A program made the position numbers and the translations under genes. This document shows positions 1 to 8,421 of a DNA stretch of 22,808 bases, piece by piece (position 1 is the first letter of the stretch; each line of letters starts with the position of its first letter). This stretch comes from a virus. The stretch is from positions 1 through 22,808 of the IMG/VR virus record IMGVR_UViG_3300025872_000322. One strand, written 5' to 3'. The notes under the pieces were generated by a model. The model was not told the origin of the DNA. It did no database searches and saw only the letters and a list, made by a program, of their open reading frames with translations.

Positions 1-1348
1 GACCAACGTGCAAACGGTACGCATCAGTGCGACCAGAGACAAAAGCGGCAGTAGAAGCCGCAACACCTAATGCTCTTGAAGTACTACCCCAAGCCGCAGG
101 CGTACCCCCGAGGCCGAGGTTTCCGCTGGAGTCAAGGCGCATCTTTTCTGTACCGCTCGTATAAAACGCGGCTACAGTAGACGTACTTGATGCGTTAAAT
201 ATTGCATCAGTTGGGCCTGAATCAATCGGGCCTATATAGGCAACATTACCTGCATTGATCCCAAGCATTCGCACGCTTGTTCCACCTGATGTGACGGATC
301 GGTAATATGTTGCATTAGTGGCTAATCGAATGTCGCCACCAGATACGTCCAGTTTTGCACCCGGCGAACTCGTACCAATCCCGAGGTTTCCGCTGGAGTC
401 GATACGCATACGTTCGGTATCACTACCAACGTTAAACGTCATGTAATCATTGCCGTACACAGCGGCGTTGATAGACGATTTAATTGCCCCACTACTATCA
501 AACCCGAGCTTAACGGCTTGAACTGATGTAGTGTTGTTGTTGCGAAGAACTAATGGCGTTGTAGACCCTGCGCCATCTAATTGAAAGATTCCCGCGCCAA
601 CAACTTGTAATTTCGCACCCGGAGAAGTCGTACCAATCCCTACGTCGCCCGTGGAAGTGATACGCATACGCTCCGCTCTAGTAACAGAGCCAGCAGGAGT
701 TGTAGAAAACACTAAATAACTGGAAATGTCGGTATTGCTGGTATAAGTATCAACAAGCCCTTGAATTCCAACTAGGCTACTGTAGTTTGTTCCACCATAC
801 CCAGAGCCTGACAACAGAAAAATACTGTCTCCAGATGCAACTGCTGTAGGAGAAGCGGCGGTTCCGCGACTTTTTAACAAGTTAATTGTGACGCCGGCAG
901 CAACAGTTGCACTTCTTCTTATTCCAACAACAGCACCAGCGGTTGTGTCTGTGCTAATCAAAGAAGTTGTTATAGTTGCACCGGCAGGGGCCGTTGAGTC
1001 ACCAACGGACAACAAGTATCCAGGCGAAGTAGTCCCTACCCCCACATTCCCCGAGGTCGTGGCAAGGTAAGTGTTGCCCGTGACCGTCAGGGTAGAAAGC
1101 AGCCCCGTAGAGCCACCATCAACCTTCTGCCATACGGAACCGTTGAATACCGCCCAATCACCTACCTGCCAATTCGTTTCACCGTTCAGGTTGGTGCTAC
1201 CAGCCACCGAAACAACGTAGTACTGCCCCTGAACCCCAACGCTGGAAGTCAAGGTGGGAGTGTTTGTGGAAGCATCCAAAGTGCCTTGATACTTCAAAGC
1301 ACCCAAGGTAGCCGCATCAACCTGTAGGTATTGCTCTATGCCTCTCAT
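1..1348 (-). CDS. Tail fibre / receptor-binding protein, 3' end cut by window edge
   Basis: This is the N-terminal 449 residues of a longer protein; the reading frame stays open to base 1. The start (ATG at 1348) overlaps the stop of the gene before it as TAATG. The first ~85 residues hold a segment typical of tail-fibre heads (GALKYQGTLDAS ... NWQVGDWAVFNGSVW). After that come irregular repeats with cores such as VGVGTTSP, VGIGTTSPGAKL, LGIGTSSPGAKL and LGLGGTP, each preceded or followed by ERMRIDSSGN-like blocks. Such repeats are common in trimeric beta-helical fibres and often lead to a C-terminal chaperone domain (peptidase S74 type), which would lie outside the window. The role in host binding is inferred from family resemblance and position in the structural operon. 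Confidence 0.85.
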   Translation of the reverse strand, partial: MRGIEQYLQVDAATLGALKYQGTLDASTNTPTLTSSVGVQGQYYVVSVAGSTNLNGETNWQVGDWAVFNGSVWQKVDGGSTGLLSTLTVTGNTYLATTSGNVGVGTTSPGYLLSVGDSTAPAGATITTSLISTDTTAGAVVGIRRSATVAAGVTINLLKSRGTAASPTAVASGDSIFLLSGSGYGGTNYSSLVGIQGLVDTYTSNTDISSYLVFSTTPAGSVTRAERMRITSTGDVGIGTTSPGAKLQVVGAGIFQLDGAGSTTPLVLRNNNTTSVQAVKLGFDSSGAIKSSINAAVYGNDYMTFNVGSDTERMRIDSSGNLGIGTSSPGAKLDVSGGDIRLATNATYYRSVTSGGTSVRMLGINAGNVAYIGPIDSGPTDAIFNASSTSTVAAFYTSGTEKMRLDSSGNLGLGGTPAAWGSTSRALGVAASTAAFVSGRTDAYRLHVG

Positions 1349-1512
1349 TACGCCCCCACAATTGCTTCAATCGCCGCAATTAGTTCCGCTTCTGTGGCAT
1401 CTTCTGGCAACTCTAAAACGAACGGCCCGACAAAATTGCCAGAAGCACTATCAACAACAGCAACCACAGTCCAGAAACCGTCATAGTATGTGCTTTCGCT
1501 GATGGTAATCAT
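1348..1512 (-). CDS. Small protein between structural genes (54 aa)
   Basis: I choose the ATG at 1512 (MITISESTYYDG...) because it overlaps the previous stop as ATGA, suggesting translational coupling; a longer upstream start would run into the 438-aa gene. The protein has two short beta-prone segments (around residues 12-20 and 25-33) and an acidic amphipathic C-terminus (EDATEAELIAAIEAIVGA). I do not recognise a named family. Its place just before the tail fibre suggests a fibre-associated or connector role, which is inference only. Confidence 0.7.
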   Translation of the reverse strand: MITISESTYYDGFWTVVAVVDSASGNFVGPFVLELPEDATEAELIAAIEAIVGA

Positions 1513-2825
1513 GGCGCAGTGTATCCCTGTGCGTTGACGTAAACAGCGGCGGCAGTCGTGATGCACGCAAAGTTGAGTGCGGCGTTAGCCGTAGTTTTGA
1601 GCGGGTTGGAAAATATAATTTCGATCATGGGAGCGTTGGCCGGCAAATGCCCGCGCCAGATGATAGTCGCGCCGTCCTTTAAGACTACTTCCGTTGCCGT
1701 GGCGCTGTTGTTGGACAGCGTCATTGAGCAGATATAGCGGCGCAGACCTGCACCAGCAGCAGCGGCAAGCGCAACGTCCGTGGTGTTTACCACGCCGCCA
1801 GCGGCAGACGCATATGACCACTCAAGTTCAGGGATTTGCCACTGACGGACAATCTGCACGCCTTGCAGCGTCGTAATGAAGTCGGCCGTATCACCTGTGG
1901 CAACCGTAGTATAGGCGGCAGAAAGCGCCCTTCCGGCTGCACGCACGGGGTTGCCGGCAATAACGGCGTCATGGGCGCTCTGGCCGTTCAGCGGGCTTGA
2001 TGGGTGCAGCGCAGCAACAAGGCCTGAGTTGGCGGCAGCAGCGGCAGTAGACGGCTTGGTGACGTTGGCCCGCCACTGGGGGTTGACCGGATCGCTGATG
2101 AACTCCGTATTGCAACCAGTGGTGCCGATACCAAAGGCCGTACAAATCAACTGAGCAGCAGCAGCCGGAGCCACAGCGCCGTTTACCGCCATCATGTACC
2201 CTGGCAGCGTCGCAACGTCCAGCGCAGGGATAAGGAACGTGGCAACAGGAATGGCAGTGCTGTTGATGTAGAAATCAATTCGATCTGCACGCCGAGCGAT
2301 GGCGGTGTAGAACGGCAGGTTGTTCGTGGCCGTGTAGCCAGACGCTGCCGTATTGGTCTTTACGCTGTTCTGGTAAATGACACAGGTAATAACGCCTGCA
2401 CCATCCAGTTCAAAGCCAACGCCGTTAGCAGTAGGAACAGAAGTGGTAGGCGTGGCAGGAACGGCACCCCAACCCCAAAAGCGCAGGGTGTTAGCCTGAA
2501 TCACGTTTGGAATGATCATCGTCATGCCTTCCGCAAGGAAGTTCAGACCATCAGGGACAAACGACGATTGAGTGCTAATACCTGCGTAAGCGCTGGCGGT
2601 CGTGCTGGACTGCATTACCAAGTTGCCTAGCGTGACGACAGTGGTTCCCGTCGAAACCTTCGTGGTCCACTTGTTGGTTGTGTCCAGCGTGTCAAAGCTA
2701 TCCGTAAACAGGGCGGTAGGTTCATTGGTTACTCGGAAATAACCATACTGTGTAACGCCGGCCTCAACCCCGTTGGAGCCAACAATCGCCGTATCTCCGG
2801 CAGAGTTTCCAAAGACTTCAATCAT
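1509..2825 (-). CDS. Virion structural protein, beta-sandwich type (438 aa)
   Basis: The protein is rich in Ala, Thr, Ser, Gly and Val and poor in charge, as usual for virion surface proteins. Residues ~40-220 (FTDSFDTLDTTNKW ... RADRIDFYINS) read like a concanavalin/laminin-G-like jelly roll, where similar RADRIDFYIN segments occur in carbohydrate-binding appendage proteins. The last ~100 residues (NNSATATEVVLKDGATIIWRG ... AAVYVNAQGYTA) look like a separate small beta-sandwich seen in phage decoration or fibre proteins. Its start lies six bases after the stop of the 91-aa gene, and it is followed with ATGA overlap by a small gene and the fibre. It could be a head fibre, decoration or tail-appendage protein; the sequence does not decide. 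Confidence 0.7.
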   Translation of the reverse strand: MIEVFGNSAGDTAIVGSNGVEAGVTQYGYFRVTNEPTALFTDSFDTLDTTNKWTTKVSTGTTVVTLGNLVMQSSTTASAYAGISTQSSFVPDGLNFLAEGMTMIIPNVIQANTLRFWGWGAVPATPTTSVPTANGVGFELDGAGVITCVIYQNSVKTNTAASGYTATNNLPFYTAIARRADRIDFYINSTAIPVATFLIPALDVATLPGYMMAVNGAVAPAAAAQLICTAFGIGTTGCNTEFISDPVNPQWRANVTKPSTAAAAANSGLVAALHPSSPLNGQSAHDAVIAGNPVRAAGRALSAAYTTVATGDTADFITTLQGVQIVRQWQIPELEWSYASAAGGVVNTTDVALAAAAGAGLRRYICSMTLSNNSATATEVVLKDGATIIWRGHLPANAPMIEIIFSNPLKTTANAALNFACITTAAAVYVNAQGYTAP

Positions 2826-2831
2826 GGTCGT

Positions 2832-3107
2832 TTACCGATAGTAAGATACGTTGAGTTTGGCACCAGAAACCTGATCAATAAACTTGATCCTTCTCAAGTC
2901 GCCGTCATAGCCCATAAAAGCACCGTTAGCCAAAGGCATACCCACGGTAGCCGTGGGATCAACACCGTCATCCCGCCACCGTACCGCATTACCCTCAGCC
3001 ACAATCATAGCCTTCAAAGCGCCGCTAGGAGGAGTCAATCCGGTTGCCGTGGAAACACTGGTGATCTGCTGATACCCCATGCAGTCTGTTATGTCTTTAA
3101 CTGGCAT
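2832..3107 (-). CDS. Small virion-associated protein (91 aa)
   Basis: It starts with ATG at 3107 after a usable ribosome-binding site (AAGGTG) about 7 bases upstream, 10 bases after the portal stop. The sequence (MPVKDITDCMGYQQITSVS ... NAVRWRDDGVDPTATVGMPL ... GDLRRIKFIDQVSGAKLNVSYYR) resembles short phage proteins in structural operons with an N-terminal polar part and a beta-rich body ending in an aromatic/basic tail, a pattern I have seen in small proteins encoded near head or fibre genes. I cannot name a Pfam family. A role as decoration or stabilising protein is plausible. Confidence 0.7.
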   Translation of the reverse strand: MPVKDITDCMGYQQITSVSTATGLTPPSGALKAMIVAEGNAVRWRDDGVDPTATVGMPLANGAFMGYDGDLRRIKFIDQVSGAKLNVSYYR

Positions 3108-3117
3108 TTCTGCACCT

Positions 3118-5286
3118 TTACTGTTGGGGCATTTCGCCCATAGGTTGAGGCATTTCGCCCATTAGTTGTTGAGGTTCTACCTGTGGCACCATGCTACCCA
3201 CAGAAAGATCGCCACTCTCCAAGGCCGCAAACAGCGTACCCTGGACGATGTCCTGAATCTGTTCCGGCGTCATGCCGCTAGATACCGCAGAGATCCGCTT
3301 GGTTTCAGCGTCATACTCTTTGATCTTGAGTTCCTGGGCTTCCATGCTCTGGTTGACGTTCCTAAGCATCGACGCCATCTGTTCCATCTGCTGGCCCATC
3401 TGCTGGATCTGCTGTTCAGCAGCTTGCAGTGCTGGCGGCTTGTCATCATCCGAAACAATCATTGGATCAATGGTCTTCTCAAACCGCTTGGCCATTTCCT
3501 GAGCGCCCGGCCAATCCATGTTCTTAACGAACAGATCCCCTGCCACAGCCCACAGTTGCGGGTTGCCTTGCAGCAGTTGCGCCATGCTCTCCAAGGCCTC
3601 TTGGCGCTTGGTCATGTAGTTGGGGCCAGTGGTCACCACAACATCGTACTTGCCCACAGAGGGGTTGTAGATCTTCTCAATGACAGCACCGGTCTGCATG
3701 TCCATGATCTTACGCACCGGCTCCTGTTGAGTCGGGTCGATCTTCGCCATGCTGGTATCGCCGTCAACCCCGATGATCCGAGCCACCCGTTGGGTGTCGT
3801 AATACTTGGGGATCAGGTCGATGATGATGCGGGTAACATGCCGGATGGCTCTGGCAAGGTTATCCACAAAGTGATAGGTGCCGGTATCTGCTTGCCTTTC
3901 GCGGGCGAGGATAGCCTTCCCGGAACGCTCATTACCGGCCATGCCTAAAGAGGCATCATATTGGCCTGTGGTGGCCTTTATATCGTCAGAAGCACCCATT
4001 TTAGCCTGAATCAGGCCAGTTTGTGGCATGGGTGGCATAGCACGTTGGGGCAGAGGCAACATACCGCCCTGGGCATCGGTGACATCAGGGTTCACCTCTA
4101 GGTACGGCCAGTTGTTGGTATTTGCGGTCTTCCACTGGTATTCATACCCTTCAAACTGACCGCCGTACCCAATAAACGGTGCTTTAGGTGCCAACGCCAA
4201 CATTTCGGTTTCCTGTGAAACCCAATAGTTGTACATCCGTTGGGCGTCCTTGGCATTTCGCACAATGCCAGACACATACAGCTTGCCGTCTACCTCAAAC
4301 TCGTTGCCCACCACCCGTACTACAGGGATGTGCTTACCAGCCCAGTCTTGCGGGCCTTCCAGAAACTCAAAACCGTTGGTCTTGCCCCACTTCACCATCC
4401 GGCGGGACGATTCACGGGTACGGATGGGCTTCAATCCCATCGCCTCAATGCGCTTGGCCTCGGGAGAACCTGCAAACGCCGTGATGTTGTTGGGATACAG
4501 GTTCAGGGTGGCCTTCTTGTACTCAATCCAGAAGTACTCAGCAATCCGTACCGTATCCTCATTGATCCAGTCCGAAATGGAAGGATCGCCCACCCCTTGG
4601 GCCAGAATGGACGTAATGGGCGCTGCATCAGGGTACAGACGCTCATACTCAGCCTTGGTGATGTCCTGCGTGATCAAGCACCATTGGGCATCGGCACCAC
4701 ACGGGTCTTGGATCGTAGGGTCCATGTAGACCGAGAAGCTGTTTCTGATCCGGCCAATCTTGATGTCCTGATCAAAGCTAGTCTCATCAATGTACTCGGT
4801 CAGAACCCGAATATAGCCCTCACCATACGTTACCTGGTTCTCGCAGGCAGTGTCGTAGGCCACGTCAGCATCACTGATGTACTCAATGTGACGGACGATA
4901 CCGTTCAGGATCTCGGCCACCTCAAGGTCAGCCTGGTCGTTGGCAGGGATAACCTTGCCTGATGGACGGTGCTGGCGCTGGTCGTTGGTGACCTGACGAA
5001 CGTGTTGGGGCAACTTGTTGATGGTCAGACAGGGACGGGCATTGATGGTCTGCCCTTGCACTGCACCACGGGTCTGAAGTACGTCAGCCGGCCACTGCCA
5101 CTGATTGTCCGGTGAGCCAGCGTAGAACCGGAGGTCATCCAGTTCATCCTCACGGCTTTCGGAGAACGCAGCAATGGCCACCGTCAGGCGATGCCGCATG
5201 GTGGACAGAACATTCTCGCTGCTCTGCTTTTCTTTGCCTCCGTTGGAGACTCTGCCTGCGGTCTGTATGCCTGATTGGTCAGCCAT
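3118..5286 (-). CDS. Portal protein, P22-like (722 aa)
   Basis: This is the dodecameric ring at the capsid vertex through which DNA is packaged and ejected. Length and sequence fit the P22-type portal family: an N-terminal FYAGSPDNQW region near residue 55, the block RPCLTINKLPQHVRQVTNDQR around 85-105, the stem/wing region with TYGEGYIRVLTEY, and the SGKAILARERQ segment typical of P22 portals. Residues ~615-665 are Gln/Met-rich and likely coiled coil (QQIQQMGQQMEQMASMLRN), matching the barrel of P22 portals. The last residues repeat GEMPQ twice. The ATG at 5286 directly follows the stop of the 52-aa gene (TAAATG). TerL and TerS lie upstream in the same operon, as expected for a packaging machine. 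Confidence 0.95.
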   Translation of the reverse strand: MADQSGIQTAGRVSNGGKEKQSSENVLSTMRHRLTVAIAAFSESREDELDDLRFYAGSPDNQWQWPADVLQTRGAVQGQTINARPCLTINKLPQHVRQVTNDQRQHRPSGKVIPANDQADLEVAEILNGIVRHIEYISDADVAYDTACENQVTYGEGYIRVLTEYIDETSFDQDIKIGRIRNSFSVYMDPTIQDPCGADAQWCLITQDITKAEYERLYPDAAPITSILAQGVGDPSISDWINEDTVRIAEYFWIEYKKATLNLYPNNITAFAGSPEAKRIEAMGLKPIRTRESSRRMVKWGKTNGFEFLEGPQDWAGKHIPVVRVVGNEFEVDGKLYVSGIVRNAKDAQRMYNYWVSQETEMLALAPKAPFIGYGGQFEGYEYQWKTANTNNWPYLEVNPDVTDAQGGMLPLPQRAMPPMPQTGLIQAKMGASDDIKATTGQYDASLGMAGNERSGKAILARERQADTGTYHFVDNLARAIRHVTRIIIDLIPKYYDTQRVARIIGVDGDTSMAKIDPTQQEPVRKIMDMQTGAVIEKIYNPSVGKYDVVVTTGPNYMTKRQEALESMAQLLQGNPQLWAVAGDLFVKNMDWPGAQEMAKRFEKTIDPMIVSDDDKPPALQAAEQQIQQMGQQMEQMASMLRNVNQSMEAQELKIKEYDAETKRISAVSSGMTPEQIQDIVQGTLFAALESGDLSVGSMVPQVEPQQLMGEMPQPMGEMPQQ

Positions 5287-5445
5287 TTACTTCTTCTTCC
5301 CTTTGGGAGCAGCTTTTTTGCCTTCTGCCTTGCGTTTTACCGAGTAGGCAATCGCCACGGCCTGTTTGATAGGCTTTCCGGCCTCTTTTTCAGCCTTCAC
5401 GTTCTCTCGGAAGGCCTTTTTGCTAGGCGATTTGATTAACGGCAT
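5287..5445 (-). CDS. Small lysine-rich protein (52 aa)
   Basis: The frame reads MPLIKSPSKKAFRENVKAEK ... and ends in a run of Lys, Ala, Pro and Gly (KAAPKGKKK). It overlaps the end of the previous gene by 10 bases and its stop abuts the portal start, so translation is probably coupled. Proteins with the pattern SKKAFxxNVxxExxAGKPxKQAVAIAYSxKR are common next to phage packaging genes and have no assigned function. The strong basic charge suggests nucleic-acid contact, which is inference. Sequence pattern and tight packing make it a likely real gene despite its size. Confidence 0.8.
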   Translation of the reverse strand: MPLIKSPSKKAFRENVKAEKEAGKPIKQAVAIAYSVKRKAEGKKAAPKGKKK

Positions 5446-5606
5446 GACTTTTTCATCGGCTTTTTAGCAGTCTTGGCCGATTCCTTAAAGGCTTTGTCGG
5501 TTGGGGCACCTTTCGCACCCGGTTTCCGCATCTTTTCACCGGAACCTGCCTTGATTCGCTCTTTTTTAGCGTTGATGTTTGCGTACAAACCTGGCTTATT
5601 TGCCAT
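5436..5606 (-). CDS. Small basic phage protein (56 aa)
   Basis: I choose the ATG at 5606 (MANKPGLYANINAKKERIKAG...) because AAGGAG lies about 9 bases upstream and because this N-terminus is a widely shared phage sequence (KPGLYANINAKxxRIxAGSGEKMRKPGxKGAP). An upstream start would add 14 unlike residues. The protein is very basic, with an Ala/Lys-rich tail. It overlaps its upstream neighbour by 11 bases and its downstream neighbour by 10. The family is found near terminase and portal genes and has no known function; a role in packaging or head assembly is a guess from place. Confidence 0.82.
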   Translation of the reverse strand: MANKPGLYANINAKKERIKAGSGEKMRKPGAKGAPTDKAFKESAKTAKKPMKKSCR

Positions 5607-5865
5607 TAGAGGCTCCTTGGGCTGATACATCACCAGCCGCCCTTTCAAGGGTAATACCTAAAACGTAAGGCGTCACGTTATGGATTTCGGACAGGGCCTG
5701 ACGAAGCTGCTTGATCTCATCCTTGCCGTTGTCCTTGCCCTCCAACTCCTTGATCCGCTCCTGCATCTTGTCAGCAGAGGCGTACATTTCAGCATACTTG
5801 GGCGCAGCCCTAGACCATGCCCTCAATGCTGTCAAATTTGGAGTTATGCTTACTGCGTTTGGCAT
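5596..5865 (-). CDS. Small coiled-coil protein after TerL (89 aa)
   Basis: The ATG at 5865 follows the TerL stop without a gap (TAGATG). Residues ~20-65 (APKYAEMYASADKMQERIKELEGK ... DEIKQLRQALSEIHNV) are predicted by eye to form a long charged helix with heptad-like spacing; the C-terminus is small and polar. I do not recognise a named family. Its place between terminase and portal would fit a packaging accessory, but nothing in the sequence proves it. Confidence 0.75.
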   Translation of the reverse strand: MPNAVSITPNLTALRAWSRAAPKYAEMYASADKMQERIKELEGKDNGKDEIKQLRQALSEIHNVTPYVLGITLERAAGDVSAQGASNGK

Positions 5866-7398
5866 CTAACAGCCCATCCAATTCGTTGCTATGCTGTTGT
5901 GGTTCCGCACCTGCTTGGTCTGTTTGGCCTTGATCTTCTCCGGGCTTGCCACAGGGAAGGCGAAGGTCAGCGCCAGGGCATCAGCACTGTCAGGAGACGC
6001 CATCCCGCGGGACTTCATCTCCTTCTTACTCTCCAACTGGATTGACCCACTAGAGTTAGGCTTCATCATCGGCCCAGTCAAGTCGGTCTTCAACAGCTTG
6101 TCTGCTGGAATACTAGCAGACCTTAGCCACTCACGCATAATCCCCCACATCTCAGCCCTCTTATTGAGCCAAGATGCTGGGTTTTTACTCTTCCAGCCGA
6201 AGTTCACACCCTTGACCATCTTGTACCGCTGCTCCTTCAGCCGGTCCACGATGCCATACCCCAGTCCTCCCTCATCTATATTGACCAAGGTGGGCTTGTA
6301 CTCGTCGATCAGGTCCACGATCCGACCCACGGTGGTCATGGTGTCATCCCCACTGAACCGCCTGATGTCGATCAGATCCCGTCCTCGTCTGACGGCGACC
6401 ACTGTCTTATCAGCACCAGAACGAGCAGGGTCAACCCCAATAACAACAGGAGCAAGGTCGTCATCGTACGACTCACGAGCCGCAGCAGCGTCCACCAGAG
6501 TAGGGCTGATAAACTGACCATCTGCCTCTGCAGGGAACTCGCCATAGACCTCGATCCTTGCCTCGTTCGAGTCCTCTCCGTACTCGTTGATGATCTGCTG
6601 GTAGTAGTTCCTGTCGGTCCCCTCGACCGTGCGAGCGTCGATGATCTCCGCAGCCCAAAAGTCCCGCTTGCTGTTGAAGCACTCGAAGAAGTACCCCTGG
6701 TTACGCCGGGGGTTACTGAACGCGAACCAGTACCGGTCCAGTATCGGCTCGGTAAAGTACCCCGCGGCTACCGACCAAATCGAGTCGGGTATACCGCTGG
6801 CCTCGTCGAATATGACCATCATACCATTGTGGTTGTGGTTACCCGCGTAGCCGTCAGGGTTCTCTTCACTCCACAGCTTGCCGTCCGCGCCCCACTGTCG
6901 AGTACCCATCTTGAGGTCCCGCTCGACCAACTCGGTCAGCCACTGGGCAGGGGTCAACGTCGTCGCTGTCGGCTCCCACCAGTGACTGTTGATCAGCATG
7001 GCGACCCACTTGACCAACTCACCCCAGGTCACCTTCCTCAACTGCGCTTCCGTGTTGGCCGAGATGATCACACTGGACCCGATCCTCGTGCTCAGCATCC
7101 ACAGGATCAACCAACTGACCAGTGCAGACTTACCTATCCCACGACCAGAGGACCTCGCCAGGCGCATCATCTCCATCATGTCCAGCTTGCCCTGGTTCTT
7201 CTGGAGGTGTTCGCGGATCTGCCTCAACACTTTCCGCTGCCACACCCGTGGTCCCTTGAAGTGCGCCAGGGGTGTCCCCTCTTGCCCCCAAGGGAACGCG
7301 AACAACACGAACGCCTCGGGATCGTCCTTGATCATGGGTGACCAGAGTGTCGCCATCAGCTTTTGCTCTTCCTGGGGACTATATTTAGGCTTCTGCAC
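5866..7398 (-). CDS. terL: Terminase large subunit (510 aa)
   Basis: This is the packaging motor and headful/cos nuclease. The ATPase half shows Walker A GRGIGKS (residues 85-91) and Walker B MMVIFDE (D198, E199), followed by a likely coupling segment FSNPRR (227-232). The RNase H-like nuclease half shows GVDPARSGADKT (D323), VNIDEGG (D375) and SPDSADALAL (D470 and D473), the three acidic sites of the family. Length is normal. The start codon is GTG at 7398, which shares its first base with the TerS stop (TAGTG); no ATG nearby would keep the full N-terminus. It acts with TerS and the portal encoded on either side. Confidence 0.96.
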   Translation of the reverse strand: MQKPKYSPQEEQKLMATLWSPMIKDDPEAFVLFAFPWGQEGTPLAHFKGPRVWQRKVLRQIREHLQKNQGKLDMMEMMRLARSSGRGIGKSALVSWLILWMLSTRIGSSVIISANTEAQLRKVTWGELVKWVAMLINSHWWEPTATTLTPAQWLTELVERDLKMGTRQWGADGKLWSEENPDGYAGNHNHNGMMVIFDEASGIPDSIWSVAAGYFTEPILDRYWFAFSNPRRNQGYFFECFNSKRDFWAAEIIDARTVEGTDRNYYQQIINEYGEDSNEARIEVYGEFPAEADGQFISPTLVDAAAARESYDDDLAPVVIGVDPARSGADKTVVAVRRGRDLIDIRRFSGDDTMTTVGRIVDLIDEYKPTLVNIDEGGLGYGIVDRLKEQRYKMVKGVNFGWKSKNPASWLNKRAEMWGIMREWLRSASIPADKLLKTDLTGPMMKPNSSGSIQLESKKEMKSRGMASPDSADALALTFAFPVASPEKIKAKQTKQVRNHNSIATNWMGC

Positions 7399-7934
7399 TA
7401 GCGGTACTCCCCATGTGAATCAGACGAATCAGAGTCGACCACCTCGCCCTCAATAACCTCCTGCATCTCCCTCGCCAGTACGCGCTGCTGTGCCTGCGCC
7501 AGGGCGTCAGTAATAGAGATGTTGGTGTTCATCTCGATCGTCTTGGTCTCACCATAGCGCTTCTTGTTGTGAACGCCCATGAGCCAGCGTCGGGTCTCGA
7601 TACGAAGGCGTGAACGATGGACATCCTCCACGTCATCGCCATCGGCAATCTGTACGATCTCGCCAGCGAAGAACTCAGTACGCAGTTCCTGCGCTTCTCT
7701 GTACAACTCCAGTCGAGATGGGTCCTTCTTGAGCCATCGGTAGAAGTCGTTGTAGTCGATCTGGCGATCCTCTGTGTTGAGGATATGTGCCAGTGTTTTG
7801 CCCTTGGCGATCTCCGAGATCACCCGCATGAACACATTCTCATACTGAAGCAGGATGAGTTCCTTGGTCTGCTGTGACACTTTGACCGGTTCTGGGTCCG
7901 GTGCAGACAACCATGAAGGTAGCGCGTTTTCCAT
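7398..7934 (-). CDS. terS: Terminase small subunit (178 aa)
   Basis: TerS recognises phage DNA and starts packaging. The N-terminal half (LILLQYENVFMRVISEIAKG ... IDYNDFYRWLKKDPSRLELY) looks like the helix-turn-helix DNA-binding part, and the segment EDVHRSRLRIETRRWLMGV with following KKRYGE is the hallmark of a common TerS family in which this block precedes the oligomerisation region. The C-terminus is acidic (EGEVVDSDSSDSHGE), as often in subunits that contact TerL. It is the first gene of the leftward operon; promoter candidate at 8327-8355 lies about 390 bases upstream. Confidence 0.92.
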   Translation of the reverse strand: MENALPSWLSAPDPEPVKVSQQTKELILLQYENVFMRVISEIAKGKTLAHILNTEDRQIDYNDFYRWLKKDPSRLELYREAQELRTEFFAGEIVQIADGDDVEDVHRSRLRIETRRWLMGVHNKKRYGETKTIEMNTNISITDALAQAQQRVLAREMQEVIEGEVVDSDSSDSHGEYR

Positions 7935-8156
7935 TTGATTATTCCAGTGTGAATACCAGTGATGGACTGACTGAGATTATGGGTCAGATTGGTCGAATTT
8001 ATGGATCGTTTGTCAGTGTAGCACAATTTCCAGTCAATCTGTCGCATCCCAGGGTGCTTGGGGACAGTTGGGGGAATTTGAGGAATTTGGGGAAAACTTT
8101 GGGTCATTTTTCCGTGAAAAAATAAAAATTGTGTCTGGGGGGATACTACAACAACA

Positions 8157-8186
8157 CCCCGCCCCCGTTCGGCCCCACCCGCCCCC
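8157..8186 (-). other. Candidate G-quadruplex in the leader of the packaging operon
   Basis: On the minus strand, which would be the transcript of the leftward promoter at 8327-8355, G-runs of 5, 3, 4, 5 and 4 are separated by loops of 1, 1, 6 and 1 bases (GGGGGCGGGTGGGG, then CCGAAC, then GGGGGCGGGG). This fits the usual quadruplex pattern with very short loops. It lies ~225 bases before the TerS start. A C6 run (8137-8142 on plus as G6) and an A/T-rich tract (8117-8130) follow downstream in the transcript, so alternative pairing of the G-run is possible. Confidence 0.5.
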
Positions 8187-8326
8187 AGGGTCTGGCAGGC
8201 AAGCGCCCACGGGCTACCTGTCCCCGGATCAGGGCTTCCCTGAGTCGCGTGGACACCGGCGTGAGTGTGTCTGTGTGTCTGGTGTCGCTGGTTCGTGTGA
8301 ATCCCCTTTCCTGTTCTGATAGGGTA

Positions 8327-8355
8327 ATTGTATAACGATTGCGACACAGTGTCAA
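8327..8355 (-). promoter_or_regulatory. Leftward sigma70-like promoter for the packaging operon
   Basis: Read on the minus strand: -35 TTGACA (8350-8355), 17-bp spacer ending in GTTA, -10 TACAAT (8327-8332). The start point would be near 8320, giving a leader of about 386 bases before TerS. The -35 overlaps the perfect palindrome GACAC-A-GTGTC (8343-8353). The sequence just after the -10, TTACCCTATCA followed by GAAAGGGG, recurs after the rightward promoter at 10888-10916, which argues that the two are copies of one element. Confidence 0.75.
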
Positions 8356-8421
8356 CACAATTTTATGCTTTTTTGCGTGTCCCGCGGCAAATGGTACGCT
8401 TGTCCGATTATGAGGAATTCC

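Noticed and set aside
3166-3948. A 260-codon open frame on the plus strand opposite the portal gene
   Set aside because: Antisense shadow of a well supported portal; composition unlike a real protein and no ribosome-binding site.
8008-8040. Possible second leftward promoter nearer TerS (TTGACT and TGCTACACT on the minus strand)
   Set aside because: The spacing is only 11 bases, far from 16-18; only an extended -10 remains, which is too weak to list.
7820-8347. A 175-codon minus-strand frame upstream of TerS
   Set aside because: It begins inside the promoter spacer, upstream of the predicted start point, overlaps TerS in another frame and is low-complexity (His, Thr, Gly, Ser); no domain.
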